A DNA stretch of 64,000 nucleotides from contig CAMTDV010000030.1 of assembly GCA_947069175.1 (NCBI GenBank), positions 100,526,411 through 100,590,410 on the forward strand. Reading direction: 5' to 3'. The stretch comes from Scalesia atractyloides (lineage: Eukaryota; Streptophyta; Magnoliopsida; Asterales; Asteraceae). The stretch's first letter is position 1. Every line of letters starts with the position of its first letter. The notes beneath the pieces are model-generated. The model saw only the letters and a list, made by a program, of their open reading frames with translations. It was not told the origin of the DNA and did no database searches. Below are positions 1 to 10,565 of this stretch, one piece after another. The translations under genes and the position numbers were made by a program.

Positions 1-300
1 TTTGGCGAGGAGGAGGAAGCGAGGTGCAGCGGTGGTCGTCTTTGTGCAGGGGTGGTCGTCGAGGCAGGTGGTTGTGGTCTTGTTGGTGCAGCGGTGGTCG
101 TGGTGGAGCAGGGGAGGCGGAGGTGGAGCGGGGAGACTGAGGTCGTCGAGGGCAGAGGCGGAGGTGGAGCAGTGGTCGTCGAGGGCGGAGGGGAGGCGGA
201 GACGAAGGAGTGGAGGCGGCGCCGGAGGTGGAGAAGGGGGGAGACAGAACGGGGCTGAGGTGGAGAAGGGGGAGAAGGAGCTGTGTGCGTGCTGCTGTAT
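1..300. repeat. GC-rich G/C-skewed minisatellite-like sequence
   Basis: The first 300 bases are purine-rich and G-rich, built from imperfect repeats of GTGGTCGTC, GGTGGAGCAG and GGAGGCGGAG words. Two overlapping frames stay open because stop codons are rare in such sequence, and both give arginine/glycine/valine-rich low-complexity peptides with no recognisable domain. I treat it as simple repeat rather than coding. The repeat may continue left of the window. Confidence 0.5.
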
Positions 301-399
301 TTTGGATTAGGGTTATGTTTTAGAGATGATATGTGGTATGAAGAGGTATGCTTACATCTATGCGAGAAAGAGGTTACGCAGATGTTTTTTTTAATGAAA

Positions 400-516
400 A
401 CACTTCTGAAAAACAAACAAGCTGCAGATCTCTATGTCTGCGCGATGGTCTACGCGGCGCAGACATAAAGAGGTTCTGAAGCACTTCTAGCAAAAAAACA
501 AACACCCCCTTAGGTT
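400..516. repeat. MITE-like terminal sequence with internal hairpin
   Basis: A stem is formed by CTCTATGTCTGCGC near 430 and GCGCAGACATAAAGAG near 458, with a short loop. To its right lies a run ending in AACACCCCCTTA; read inward on the minus strand this starts TAAGGGGGTGTTTG, a form typical of PIF/Harbinger or hAT-type MITE ends. The other end was not identified, so the superfamily is uncertain. Confidence 0.35.
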
Positions 517-1576
517 TTTGATATATATAAAAAAATCATAATAATACTTAAAGATAGAACTTCAATAATTTATTTATTAGTAACATCACTTTATTAATAT
601 AATTATGTTCTGTTTGTGGTGTGCACATAATGTATATAGGTGTCACATGCAAAAAATTGTTAATATTTTTGTGAATAAAATCTTATTGTAAAATGTCAAA
701 ATATTTATATAGAACATTATTTATGAAAAGATATGTATTTTCACTCAATAAATATAAACAAAGGATTAATGTTAAATGTTTGGAATCTTTGTTTAAGGAC
801 AAATGTGCAATAATGAACGTTATTTATGAAAAGATATGTGTTTTTAATTGGTGTTTGTAATTCAATATGCTTTTATGCCTATGGAATAGATGCAATCGAA
901 ATTGACATGAAACGAAGACCAAGAGCGGTCGTGAATGACTAGTGAGTCCAAGTTTCTGAACGCGGACTTGTAGATTGGGTGGAAATTGAATGATGACTTG
1001 AATGAAATTGACCCATATGACAACAACCTATGTGCACCAAGCGACCAAGTATATCGAATGATAACTCCAGTGATCCAAATTTGCCGCTCAAAAATAAATA
1101 AATAAATAAATAAAACAGTTAGTTTTGAAAAAATAGAAACGTACTCACCTTATTTTAAACTAAACACTCGAGCAACACCTAGACTTCATTTCCAGTCGTG
1201 TCTAAAGCAATGTAACCGCTCTATAGCAGCTAAAAGGCTTACTACACACGTTATACGAGGTAAAACGGGTATAGGTAAACCTCATGAACAAGGCAATGGA
1301 ATGTTTCTTGACGAGACCTTTGTTAGAAGAACATGAAACTATGATTCATATTGACATATGTGGTGTTAGGGTCAACAAAGAGATAGAAACAAAGCGTCGT
1401 GGCGAATAAGCTGAGTTTGAGGTATCCAAAACATATAGATGTATATGAAAACACGCTTTGAAAAACAGGATATATATGTTTGTAATTCTTATTTTTATTG
1501 TATATAGTTTGATTATACAGTCTAACTCGTCTACACATTGTTGTATCTGCCATAAGGATGATTTGAAACTAATCAT
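517..1576. other. AT-rich spacer, nothing recognised
   Basis: No open frame of credible length, RNA gene or repeat boundary was seen. Short open frames on the minus strand around 1323-1576 encode no recognisable domain. A short AAAT microsatellite lies near 1093. Confidence 0.5.
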
Positions 1577-2260
1577 TAATTTTTAAGCTTATAATCGTGG
1601 AATAAATAAACTCACCATTCGTCAAGTGTCCGTTAAGATTTTGTTCCATAGGATTTACATTAGAATTTTAAGCTTCTAACCGTTGTATAAAACAACTCGC
1701 CTTTACTAGGAATGATTATTGAGATTTTGTTCATTAGGATTTGACAATGGAGTCAGCACTCGGTGGTCTTTCGAGTCAAGTGGTGAACTCGTCACGGGAT
1801 CTAGTTATTGCACCTTGTATAACTCACCTATCAATTCATTATGAATGAAGTATATGGTCGTTTATCTTTACCACGCGCTAAGAAAAAAAAACTATTGCTC
1901 GAATCCACAACGACAATCACCCATTATGTCTTTATTTGGGTTTTTTGTTAAAAACATATCTTATTAAGAAGATATACTTTAATTATTCTCATAACTCTTC
2001 TACAGTCGCTTTAAGTAAAAAAAAATATTGCTTTTTAAGCTTGTATAAATCAGCATACCTTTACTAAAATGGCGTCTAGATTTTGTCATCAAGATTGCAA
2101 TAAATTTTTAAGCTTGTGGCCGACGAATGAATAGCTACCCTTTACTCGGACCATCGAGATTATATTCATTTGGATTTTACAGCTTAGTCACCGCTTAATG
2201 ATCTTTCTAGTCGAGTGATAAATTCGTCATGGGGTTCAGTTTAAGTATGATATTTTGATA
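1577..2260. repeat. Diverged tandem repeat block with TTTTTAAGCTT units
   Basis: Four diverged units begin with TTTTTAAGCTT or a close form near 1582, 1665, 2033 and 2105. Shared downstream words include CCTTTACT, GAGATTTTGTTCATT and GGATTT. The second and fourth units share a longer tail (CGAGTCAAGTGGTGAACTCGTCA versus its diverged copy), so the block looks like an old pair of units that was itself duplicated. No coding potential is visible. Confidence 0.45.
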
Positions 2261-2929
2261 TTAAATTTCACAAATCAAGTATTATTATTATTATATTATA
2301 ATTATTAGAAAAGGAGATCCTAAATATACTACTCCCACATTTTCTCAACTTGCCCTCCTTAGTCAATGGAATTATTTGTCATATCAATGTAAAGATGCAC
2401 ATTGGGTACTATCCTTGTAATCTATGACTATCACATAATGATAATCCAATTGTTAGGTTATGATTGTTCTAAAAAAAAGATGATATCTCTGATGATTCAT
2501 CCATTCAAAAGAGAAATCTAATGCAAGTATATACTGCAAAAGTTATAAGAAACTAAGTCAAACGGTCAACCAAGTGCATACCTTCAATGAAAGAAATGGT
2601 ATGATTTGGGAGCCACTTTGAGTTATTTAGGTTATGATTGTTCTAAAGATATAAATGGGGCAACAGATTAAACTTAATTTGGTAAAACAGGTAAACATCT
2701 ATTAGATAGAACAAAAGAATGTAGTCTTAGTGGCGGAGCTAGACCTTAAAAACAGGGGTATCCTAAAAAAAATTTACGGTGCATTCATACAATAATTAAA
2801 AAAAACGATAATAAGTACAATAATAAAAAAATAATACCTAATAGATTTGCCCTTTTCTTTTTTTTATAGTTTGAAATCATTCCATCACGTCGTCGTCTTT
2901 TACTTTATCAAAAGTTTCTTATTCGACAA
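2261..2929. other. Spacer, no gene seen
   Basis: AT-rich sequence with a phrase near 2731 (AGTGGCGGAGCTAGA) that resembles common plant transposon or LTR edge sequence. It lies next to the hAT transposase remnant and may belong to the same dead element, but no matching partner was found. Confidence 0.35.
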
Positions 2930-3180
2930 CACAAATCATATCATTAGGGTGATAACTAGCAATAGGTGGCCTATCATAGGGATCCGAATGAATATCATTC
3001 AAATCGATAATACCTCGTGTTGTAGGATTACTTGGACCAATATCAACATTTTCTACACTCGGACTTGTATCATTCCTTCATACAGACTTGTATCATTCGG
3101 ACTTGTATCAACCTGATTTTCATCAACTTCACCAAAAAATTTTTTGAAAAAGTTCGCAATAAGAGATTGTTTTTTAGATT
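2930..3180 (-). pseudogene. Decayed hAT transposase N-terminal fragment (ZMYM1/TTF-type)
   Basis: Read on the minus strand, two adjacent frames give SKKQSLIANFFKKFFGE and then, after a shift, GIIDLNDIHSDPYDRPPIASYHPND. This order (a KK..I..FFKK start, an acidic linker, then DP..RPPI..YHPND) is the typical N-terminal region of plant hAT transposase-like proteins annotated as zinc finger MYM-type 1-like or TTF-type. The frame switches near 3050, where a short stretch containing ATACAAGTC is repeated, and stops follow after 2935. The catalytic dimerisation region is not present, so this is a dead fragment. Recognition is from family knowledge; a translated search would settle it. Confidence 0.55.
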
Positions 3181-4950
3181 GATATAATATGATTTATTAT
3201 TGATATAATATGATTTATTTACTTAAAAGTTAACTATTTCTATTTAATATGTTTTGGTAAAAATCTTGAGTTTGAACCTTTGAATTAAAATTAAAACTTT
3301 CATTTTTTAAGAGAAGATGAATAACTTATAATATCTTGGCTTTTTAGAAGGCAAAATATCAAAATACCTTTATATACAATTGTCTAATTGTAAACAATAC
3401 TCCTTTATACGCGTTTCATAAGTATATTTCTTGGATCATAGAATTGTAAGTTACCACAACTTAGTGACATTTGATTAAGCATTCGAAAAACTAACGTTCT
3501 TCCATGTGAACGTGGTCCATTGATCATAGTGTTGTAAACGTTTGTCGAAACAACATCAAGTTCCATTATTCACCATACAATTCACACAGAATTTCGGTAT
3601 ACCCATCTTCAACAGAAGCTTGTAAAACACAGTTCCATGATCGAGTGAAGAGTCACGCATGAGTTAATTTATCTCTTAAACATTATGACCTATTATGTTA
3701 ATGATGAAAGTTTGTGAAACGCCCAACTTCCTTATGGTCAAAAATCGTTACTTTATCGACAATAAGATCACAAACTGATTTAAACTTTTTGCATACCATT
3801 ATAAAAAGAAAAACATAGTCATTCATACGAAAACCATGCGTTAAAACATTTAAAACTAGCTAAGATATTACAAAAGACATAACAACCTAAAGTTTAAAGT
3901 TTAACAACTAAACATAAGCTAATTGTAACAAAAGTATTTTGACCTGTTAACATCTTTACAAAATTTGCGGAAGCGCTTGAAGGGCATTTGAAGTGTGTTC
4001 GATCCGAGTGAAACATGACCATCTAAACTTGAGATTTACCTATAACACAACATCAAGGGTTAATAACATTCAAACATAATACCTTCTACTAACATAAGGG
4101 TTCCAACTCACAACCATTTAACAACATACATTTAGCATAACCATTCAAGTTCACTTATTATCAATTACCAACATTCTTTTGCTTAATTCCATTCATGGAA
4201 TATCCACCATATGATCATTCTTTTACACCTTCATTCTAATACATTCAACCCGTTCATGAGGGGTCTAGCATATAATCATCCTTTTTGCATATCCTTCTAA
4301 ATTATTCGATCCATTCATGATGGATCTTACGCATGATCATTCTTCTAAAGATTATGATTGTCACAATATATAACGATAAGCAAAGCTATAATAAAAACCT
4401 TAATCGTACAAGTAGCGTATCTCGGTCTTGATTTCCTTGTTGCTTCGAGTGACTCGAACCTTCCTCCTTTATACCTATACATAACCGCTTATACTTAGAC
4501 TTCATATCTTTTATTAGCTTACATACATTCTTTGATTAGAGATCTTAAAACTTAACACATATCTCATTTACACATTCAAAACATGATTGTTATGTATGGT
4601 TTGAGGTCAAATTGTTGAATTATTAACTAAAGCATTTCATCAAACACTTGGTGTGCATGTCACCAACAAAGCACAAAGTACAAGTATTCTAAGCATAATA
4701 TCACTAGTTCAAGTCATGGATCATCAAAATCAACCAAACTCATACATATTTTTCATTCTACATTAATTTATCTATAATTTCTCTAACACATACAAAATCA
4801 TTCATTAAGATTACACTTACTTGCATCTACTTGATCATCATTTCCATCATGGCATAACATCTAGCGGGTTTTTACTTCATATCGTTCAATTGTCTAAAAT
4901 TAAGCATGATTCTTGTTATATAGTGCAATTCTAACTCATTCATGCATAAA
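3181..4950. other. AT-rich spacer, possible LTR remnant at its right side
   Basis: No gene is visible. The stretch contains simple repeats of CATTCATGGAT-like phrases near 4195-4330. On the minus strand the sequence from about 5355 leftward starts TATAACATCCC, which recalls the TGTAACACCC start of many plant gypsy-type LTRs, so part of 4000-5355 may be a decayed LTR; no second LTR, primer-binding site or coding region supports this. Confidence 0.3.
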
Positions 4951-5767
4951 TTATCATATGAACATACGAATGGGTCGAAACACATCTTCTAATAATCATC
5001 AAATCATGAAATTTGACTTATCACTAGATAGACAAAGCTTAGATGATCTCAATTTTAGTTCGTGCACAAGTAATTTCTTGATTCCTTCTTCCAATTTTGA
5101 GCAATTTCAGATTTGTAAGGGTTTTCCCCTTTTTCTCTTGTCTGAGATCGACCCAGACACACACCCACTGTGTGTTTTTGTGTGTTGAATTTGTTTTTAA
5201 TAAACTCACTTTCTAATTGTCCTTATTTGGTCCCTCTACTCTATATGTTGGTTTTTAATTGCTCATTCTTAGACTAACATTCTACATGTATTTTAAATAG
5301 GTTAGGTTTTTAGTTGATTTAATCACAAGTGCACATTTAACTTTTTGGGATGTTATAGTTTGCTATATATAAGACCACAACGTTACACCACCATCGCCCT
5401 CATGCCTCTCCTGCAAGCTCTAAGCGCAATCGTATCACTATTATAAATGCTATCAATTTTGAATCCAAATGTAATGTGGTTTATAAAAAAAAAAAGGTGA
5501 AGTAGCTCGCCTACCTTTGGTTATTTTCTTCGGCAAAATCTCCTTCGCTCACAATCCTCGAAGCTCCCTCTCTTGTATCCTACGTTTCGTCATTCTGGTT
5601 CTCATCCGGTCTCTTTTCTCCTAGGATTGTTTTTGTTCTTTCAAAAGTTTTAGTTGTTACATGTTTTGTAACAAAATTTAACATATAAAGCTTGATAGAA
5701 GTTTAAGTAACATATAAATAATTTTAATAGTTAACTGACTGCTTTACCTATTATAATATTATCTTAC

Positions 5768-6050
5768 AAATAATATCATCATCATCATTATACTTAGTAA
5801 ATCTCACCCATAGCAGAGCTAAGATAGGGTCTGAGAAGGGTAAGATGTAGACAACCTTACCTCTATCATGTAGGAATAAAGAGGCTGCTTCCAGTGAGAC
5901 CCTCGGCTCGATAGTAGTTTTGCATCAAGCCTTGGACATAAGGCACATAACACTCAACAATTGAGACAAATGCCGATTAGTGCATGTACCCCTTTGTCTT
6001 TCGGCTATCAACGCCACCACATGATGCATGATTAACCATCCCCTCTTTTA
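5768..6050 (-). mobile_element. Au-type SINE, copy in unit 1
   Basis: On the minus strand the element runs through GAGGGTCTCACTGGAAGCAG, a CTTTATTCCTAC stretch, GGTAAGGTTGTCTACATC and CAGACCCTATCTTAGC, ending in a short ATGATG tail. This order matches the Au SINE family known across angiosperms. Related copies occur at 13740-14016 (duplicated), 21196-21468 (opposite strand) and 32472-32619 (shorter). The family name rests on remembered consensus and was not searched. Confidence 0.6.
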
Positions 6051-8069
6051 ACGAGAAAGGAATAAACTTAAAACTTGAAGTAAAAAAAACATACGTTACA
6101 TTATGTCTAACTATACACAAAAACGAGAAAGGAAATACACCCCAAATGCTCATAATCTATAATACATTATTAAGGAGGAAGGATGGGTAAACATGTAATT
6201 TACAGCAACTTTAAGATGGCATGCCAAGGGTCTTTTTTTAGAACCAAGATCCCCTTTAGGTTAGCTAAATTGCTACTCAAAGAGGTTATGGAATTCATTG
6301 TTTTGTACTTGTTGGTGTCGTTTAAGTTTTTTTTTTTTTTTTTGAAAATACCTTCCTTTTGATGCCAAAATGTGGATATTTTCTTACTTTTTTATGTACC
6401 TCTTGCTGCAAGTTATTTAAAGCTCGAATGTTTCGAGTCTTAACAGCATGACCAGTTTGGTTTTTTGTTTTGTTTTAGGTTGGAGAATTTACTGATATAA
6501 AAAGTAGATCACTCGACTATAACTAATATATGGTTCAGCAGACTTTGTATGGGAACGAAATGGGATAATTGCCAAATCTAAACACTGATGTATGACCATT
6601 TTCTTCGAGTCGTTGAATTTTGTTGTACATTTATTAATGCATTTGGCAGGTTATGTGCAACATTATTTAGTATCAATCTGACAAAAGCACACAAATATGA
6701 ATGCTGAATGTTCATTTAAAGCTCAACGATTGTGTTCGAATATACTTTGATGATTGGTATCAGTTGGTGAATTCAATTCACTGATGCATTCACAAAATGG
6801 ATTGATGAAACCAAAAGCGCATTAAATAAAGCGTATCGCTCAGTTGGTTCCTGGAAAGATTTATACCAGGTACTTATTGTAAATGCTTTCAAATTTGTTA
6901 ACAATTAGTATGCTCTCTCTATATATACATTTTATGATATATTTATTAAATTAATAAATTTCAGCTTGTCCAACTGTGGATTCAAACGGAAAAAAAAAGA
7001 ACACGAAATGATGAAAAGACTCGTATAAAAAATTATCAGTCATGCTAAAAACACTCCACTTGGCAATGATATGAATCCTATTGAAAACGGGTCTTGGCAA
7101 TTCTTTTTTTTGGATAATCCTGGCAAAACGTGTGGGTCAAGTAAAGCGTTGAAACAGGTTATCACCAAATTGGCATCCCAGAAGGATTTGAGTTTTTTGC
7201 ATATTAATTTGGTTCGAGTCAAAACGTGTTTTGGCAGTTCTTATTTTTAGCTAGGAGTCGATAAAAATTGATCTCAACGAGTCAAATATAGTTTATTTTT
7301 TTCTTCACCGTGAGGAGCTAAACTGACATATAAAATGATGGTGTTTACCTTTTTCGCAATGCTTTTCTGCTATTTTAGTAAAACAAACTAATATCTTATG
7401 AAATCTCAAATATATTGTAGTAACACGATATTTTGAAGCTACGAGTCAATAAAAATTGATTCGAACCGGTCAAATATGGTATTGTATCCAGATGACAGAT
7501 GCCCTCCTTGAAAATTGAATGAGTTAATAAATGTGGTAATTTTTTGAATGAGTTAATATATGTGGAATTTTTTTTTCCTCCACTCAGTTTTTTTTTCTAG
7601 ATGTTGTTCTTCAGTTTGTTAACTTGATGTCGAGTCATTTACTCGTTTCAACCTGAACTTGCTTTGGCACATCACCCAATGGCAACAGCTGGGTCACCCA
7701 AAGGAACTTGCTTTGTATAAAGCTGGCGCAGGGCAGCTGTTTCGCTGCAATTTGGTGTGTGGCGAGTCGCTGCTGCTGCTGTTCTGGTTTCCTTTGAACT
7801 TGTATCTGTTTGGGCCTATATAGTATGGCATTTGTACATGATCAGTATGCTTATGCTGGAGCTTTAAGATAGTAGGATGCTCTATTGAAGCTAATGATTA
7901 GTTTTAAGTTTATAACTGGAACGGTTGTAATGTTGTTTAATAGTATGAATGAAACCCCATTTGCGGGAGCTCGGGGAATCCCAGTAGAACTACTCTTAGT
8001 ACACATTAGATGATTTGAACATGTGATACATTTAAATCGCTTCATTGTATAACTGAATCTGATATGGGT

Positions 8070-8106
8070 TGGGGCACCCGCCGCAATGCGCGGGCATTCC
8101 CACTAG
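8070..8106 (+). mobile_element. Helitron 3' terminus (unit 1)
   Basis: A GC-rich hairpin, CCCGC-CGCAATGC-GCGGG, is followed about eight bases later by CTAG at 8103-8106 and then a T. A terminal hairpin close upstream of CTRR followed by T is the diagnostic 3' end of plant Helitrons, which insert between A and T. The matching 5' TC end upstream was not identified, so the element length is unknown. The minus-strand open frame at 7851-8045 just before it has no known domain. Confidence 0.6.
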
Positions 8107-8945
8107 TATGACTAATAAGCAATAACCACATTTAAAAATACAACTCGTATTAGAATATAAAAACAACATAGAATTTTATATTTAGCAAAAATGATTTTAA
8201 AACATAAAATTGGTAATTAGTAAGTACCCAAAACAAAAAATGAGTTAAAAAATAATTTTCCCAACCACTCCACAATGTATGTTTAAACTTTTAAGACAAA
8301 ATCTAAAGACAATTTGTATCATAAACGATAATATAATGAAAACCCGATCATCCAACCTACCTACTCTGTTGGTTGGTTGAAACAAATATAAATAATTGTA
8401 TGATATCGTAATCAAATTAAAAGATAATAACATCCAACTTTAAGGTTCATAAAATAAGACCAACAATCAATCATTCAAACGTGATCACCAAGTTCAATTG
8501 CAACAACTAAATTCTAGAAGGTTAAACCCGAACATGTCATATGAACCGAACCAACCAGCGAGGTTGTTGGTTTCGATCATATTGATTTCCAAAGCAAGAA
8601 TTGTGCTAGCCAACGTTCTTGCTTTATGATCTCTACGCGTTCTTCAATATAAACTCACTTTTAAATAGAGAAGTGTAACAATTAATTTCATAATACAATA
8701 CACTTGTAGATAGTGTTTTGTTAATTTGACACGAGACGGCAAGAGAAGGCATGACATTAGACAGACATCCTTATTTCTTAAAGGAAAAGATATAGATTTT
8801 AACGCAATTTTCAAGGTTTTATATTTACAATGGGTTCAAAATTACACATCCTCGAAATCCTTAAGAGGATCCACAACAGAAGGGCTAAACCATCACCCAA
8901 GTCATACATGTTTCGGCTTTGCCCCTCTCACAGCCAGAAACGGCT

Positions 8946-9215
8946 TCAAAAACCGCCCAAACAACGCAACATCTCTCTCCCCCTCCACCTCCTCCACCTC
9001 TCACATAACTCATTTTTGCACAAGAATGCTTCATCCTCCCTCTCTTCCCGCCTTCGTACACAAAAAACGTTCATCCTCACTCTCCTCTCCCTCTCACGTA
9101 ACTCGTTTCCCACAAGAACGCTCATTCGCCCTCCTTTCCTCCCCCTCAGGTACCTTGGTTTTACACAAAAACGCTCACCCTCCTCTCTCTCCTCCACGTC
9201 AGCTCAAAAAACATT
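8946..9215. repeat. Imperfect ~60-bp pyrimidine-rich repeats downstream of the ARM gene
   Basis: Four imperfect units share a form like CACAAGAACGCTCA followed by CCCTCCTTTCCTC. On the minus strand they stay open and give an Arg/Glu-rich peptide with repeating FCVK/ELRERER words, while on the plus strand two frames are also open, which is expected of biased composition. The same block recurs at 16923-17190 with a small deletion. I see no evidence that it is translated. Confidence 0.45.
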
Positions 9216-9398
9216 CACAACCGCTATGCTTTTGGAGACATATAACCAAATTTTCACCATCTCTTATGCTTTCTACTCACAAACATTTCTTGAACTTTGT
9301 ACATCAAAGAATTCATAGAGATCAAATGGGATGTAATGTTGCATACTTTATTAAACAAGCTAAAAACAAATAAACAATTAACCTTAATCCAATCTAAT

Positions 9399-10565
9399 TC
9401 AAGGTGAAGCACCCCACAAAACCTCTGCAATAATGGAAGCAGCTTCTGCTTCACTAACACTAGCTTCTCTAACCCTCTGCAACACCACCTGCTTCAACTC
9501 CCTCTTCTCCCTCTGCCTCAACCCTTCACCAACCTCCAACTGCACCGCAAATCGCCCAACACAGCTTCCAAACACATCCATACTTTCACTTCTCTGCAAC
9601 ACCACAAGCCGCTTCACCAAATCCGCTTCCAGCATCGCATCAATCGCCTCCTTCCTCCCAAAATATCCGATCTCCAACACGCAGTCAACCGCCACTGCAC
9701 GAATAGAGACCTCATCCGAGGTCAAAAACCCTACGAGTTTCGGAATTATGTCCCCTGAAACAATTTCATCAACGATAGGGCTTTTGATCGACCTGATCAG
9801 TGTACATAGGATTTGAATCGATCGAACCGATGCTAACGAGATCAACGCACAAACGGTTTTCGATATCAAAACCTGACCTACGAACACATCCTTGTTAAAC
9901 CTAATCAATTCCGCAATCGCAAACGCCGAAGCTTCTCGAACAGCGTTCGAGAACCTTCGTTCGCACAAAATCGATTCGAGTTTTGTAAAAACTTTAGATC
10001 TGAGAATCAAATCCTGTAGTTTCCGATCGAATCCTCTACCGATTCGTTCCTCAAACTCTTCAATCAAATCGATTAACACAAGTTCCTGTTTCGTATCAGA
10101 TTCAACGGTTACACTACCTGTATGAACAAGCGTTTGCGTTAGGCTTTTGATAAACTCTCGGTCGATCCATGCTTGAATCTCGGACTCGATTGCACCGGCG
10201 AGTCTGGAAACCTCATGTGAGTTGACTCGGCGAGTTATAAACGATCTGAGTCCGTGTTTACGTTGTTGAGCGTTACACGAGTGTTCGATGAGAGTTTTTA
10301 ACGCGGTTAAGTGCGTAGACAGCGTAACAAGGTGTGGATCGTTGCAGAGGATTGATTCCGATTCGTGTTCGAGCTCGAGAAGTGCTTTAATGGTGGATTC
10401 GGATGCGGATGAGGTTGAAACAGTGTTGTTATCGGTTTGTGAGGGGTTGGGGTTTTGGTGGAGGATGTGTGAAGCTTGTTTGAGAGCTTTGAGGACGTGG
10501 AGGACTTGTTGTGAGTCGTTTTTAGGGTTGAATTTGGAGATGAAAGGTTGAGTTGCAGGTTTCAT
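9399..10565 (-). CDS. ARM-repeat superfamily protein, copy 1
   Basis: A single uninterrupted frame encodes 388 residues starting MKPATQPFISKF and ending EVLWGASP. Residues from about 130 onward are amphipathic helices with Leu/Ile/Val spacing of armadillo/HEAT type (for example FSNAVREASAFAIAELIRF and VSIRAVAVDCVLEIGYFGRKEAI). The first 60 residues contain a Ser/Thr/Asn-rich linker. No U-box or other catalytic domain is visible, so it resembles the plant intron-less ARM-repeat proteins that act as protein-protein scaffolds; the specific partner is unknown. The start was chosen because the frame opens there with the long conserved N-terminus and the same Met is present in the duplicate. It is one half of a tandem pair with 17374-18540, from which it differs at only three residues (T/A, R/H and G/A), so both copies are probably functional or very recently duplicated. 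Confidence 0.8.
   Translation of the reverse strand: MKPATQPFISKFNPKNDSQQVLHVLKALKQASHILHQNPNPSQTDNNTVSTSSASESTIKALLELEHESESILCNDPHLVTLSTHLTALKTLIEHSCNAQQRKHGLRSFITRRVNSHEVSRLAGAIESEIQAWIDREFIKSLTQTLVHTGSVTVESDTKQELVLIDLIEEFEERIGRGFDRKLQDLILRSKVFTKLESILCERRFSNAVREASAFAIAELIRFNKDVFVGQVLISKTVCALISLASVRSIQILCTLIRSIKSPIVDEIVSGDIIPKLVGFLTSDEVSIRAVAVDCVLEIGYFGRKEAIDAMLEADLVKRLVVLQRSESMDVFGSCVGRFAVQLEVGEGLRQREKRELKQVVLQRVREASVSEAEAASIIAEVLWGASP

Noticed and set aside
2..310. Open frames in the GC-rich first 300 bases
   Set aside because: Several overlapping frames are open because of skewed composition; the peptides are low complexity with no domain.
4000..5355. Complete LTR retrotransposon
   Set aside because: Only an LTR-like start on the minus strand was seen; no second LTR, primer-binding site or coding domains.
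8726..9373. 215-residue plus-strand frame downstream of ARM copy 1
   Set aside because: It lies in pyrimidine-rich imperfect repeats, overlaps other open frames, and loses part of its length in the duplicate; no domain is seen.
9433..10551. Plus-strand frames inside the ARM gene
   Set aside because: They are antisense shadows of the 388-residue minus-strand frame.
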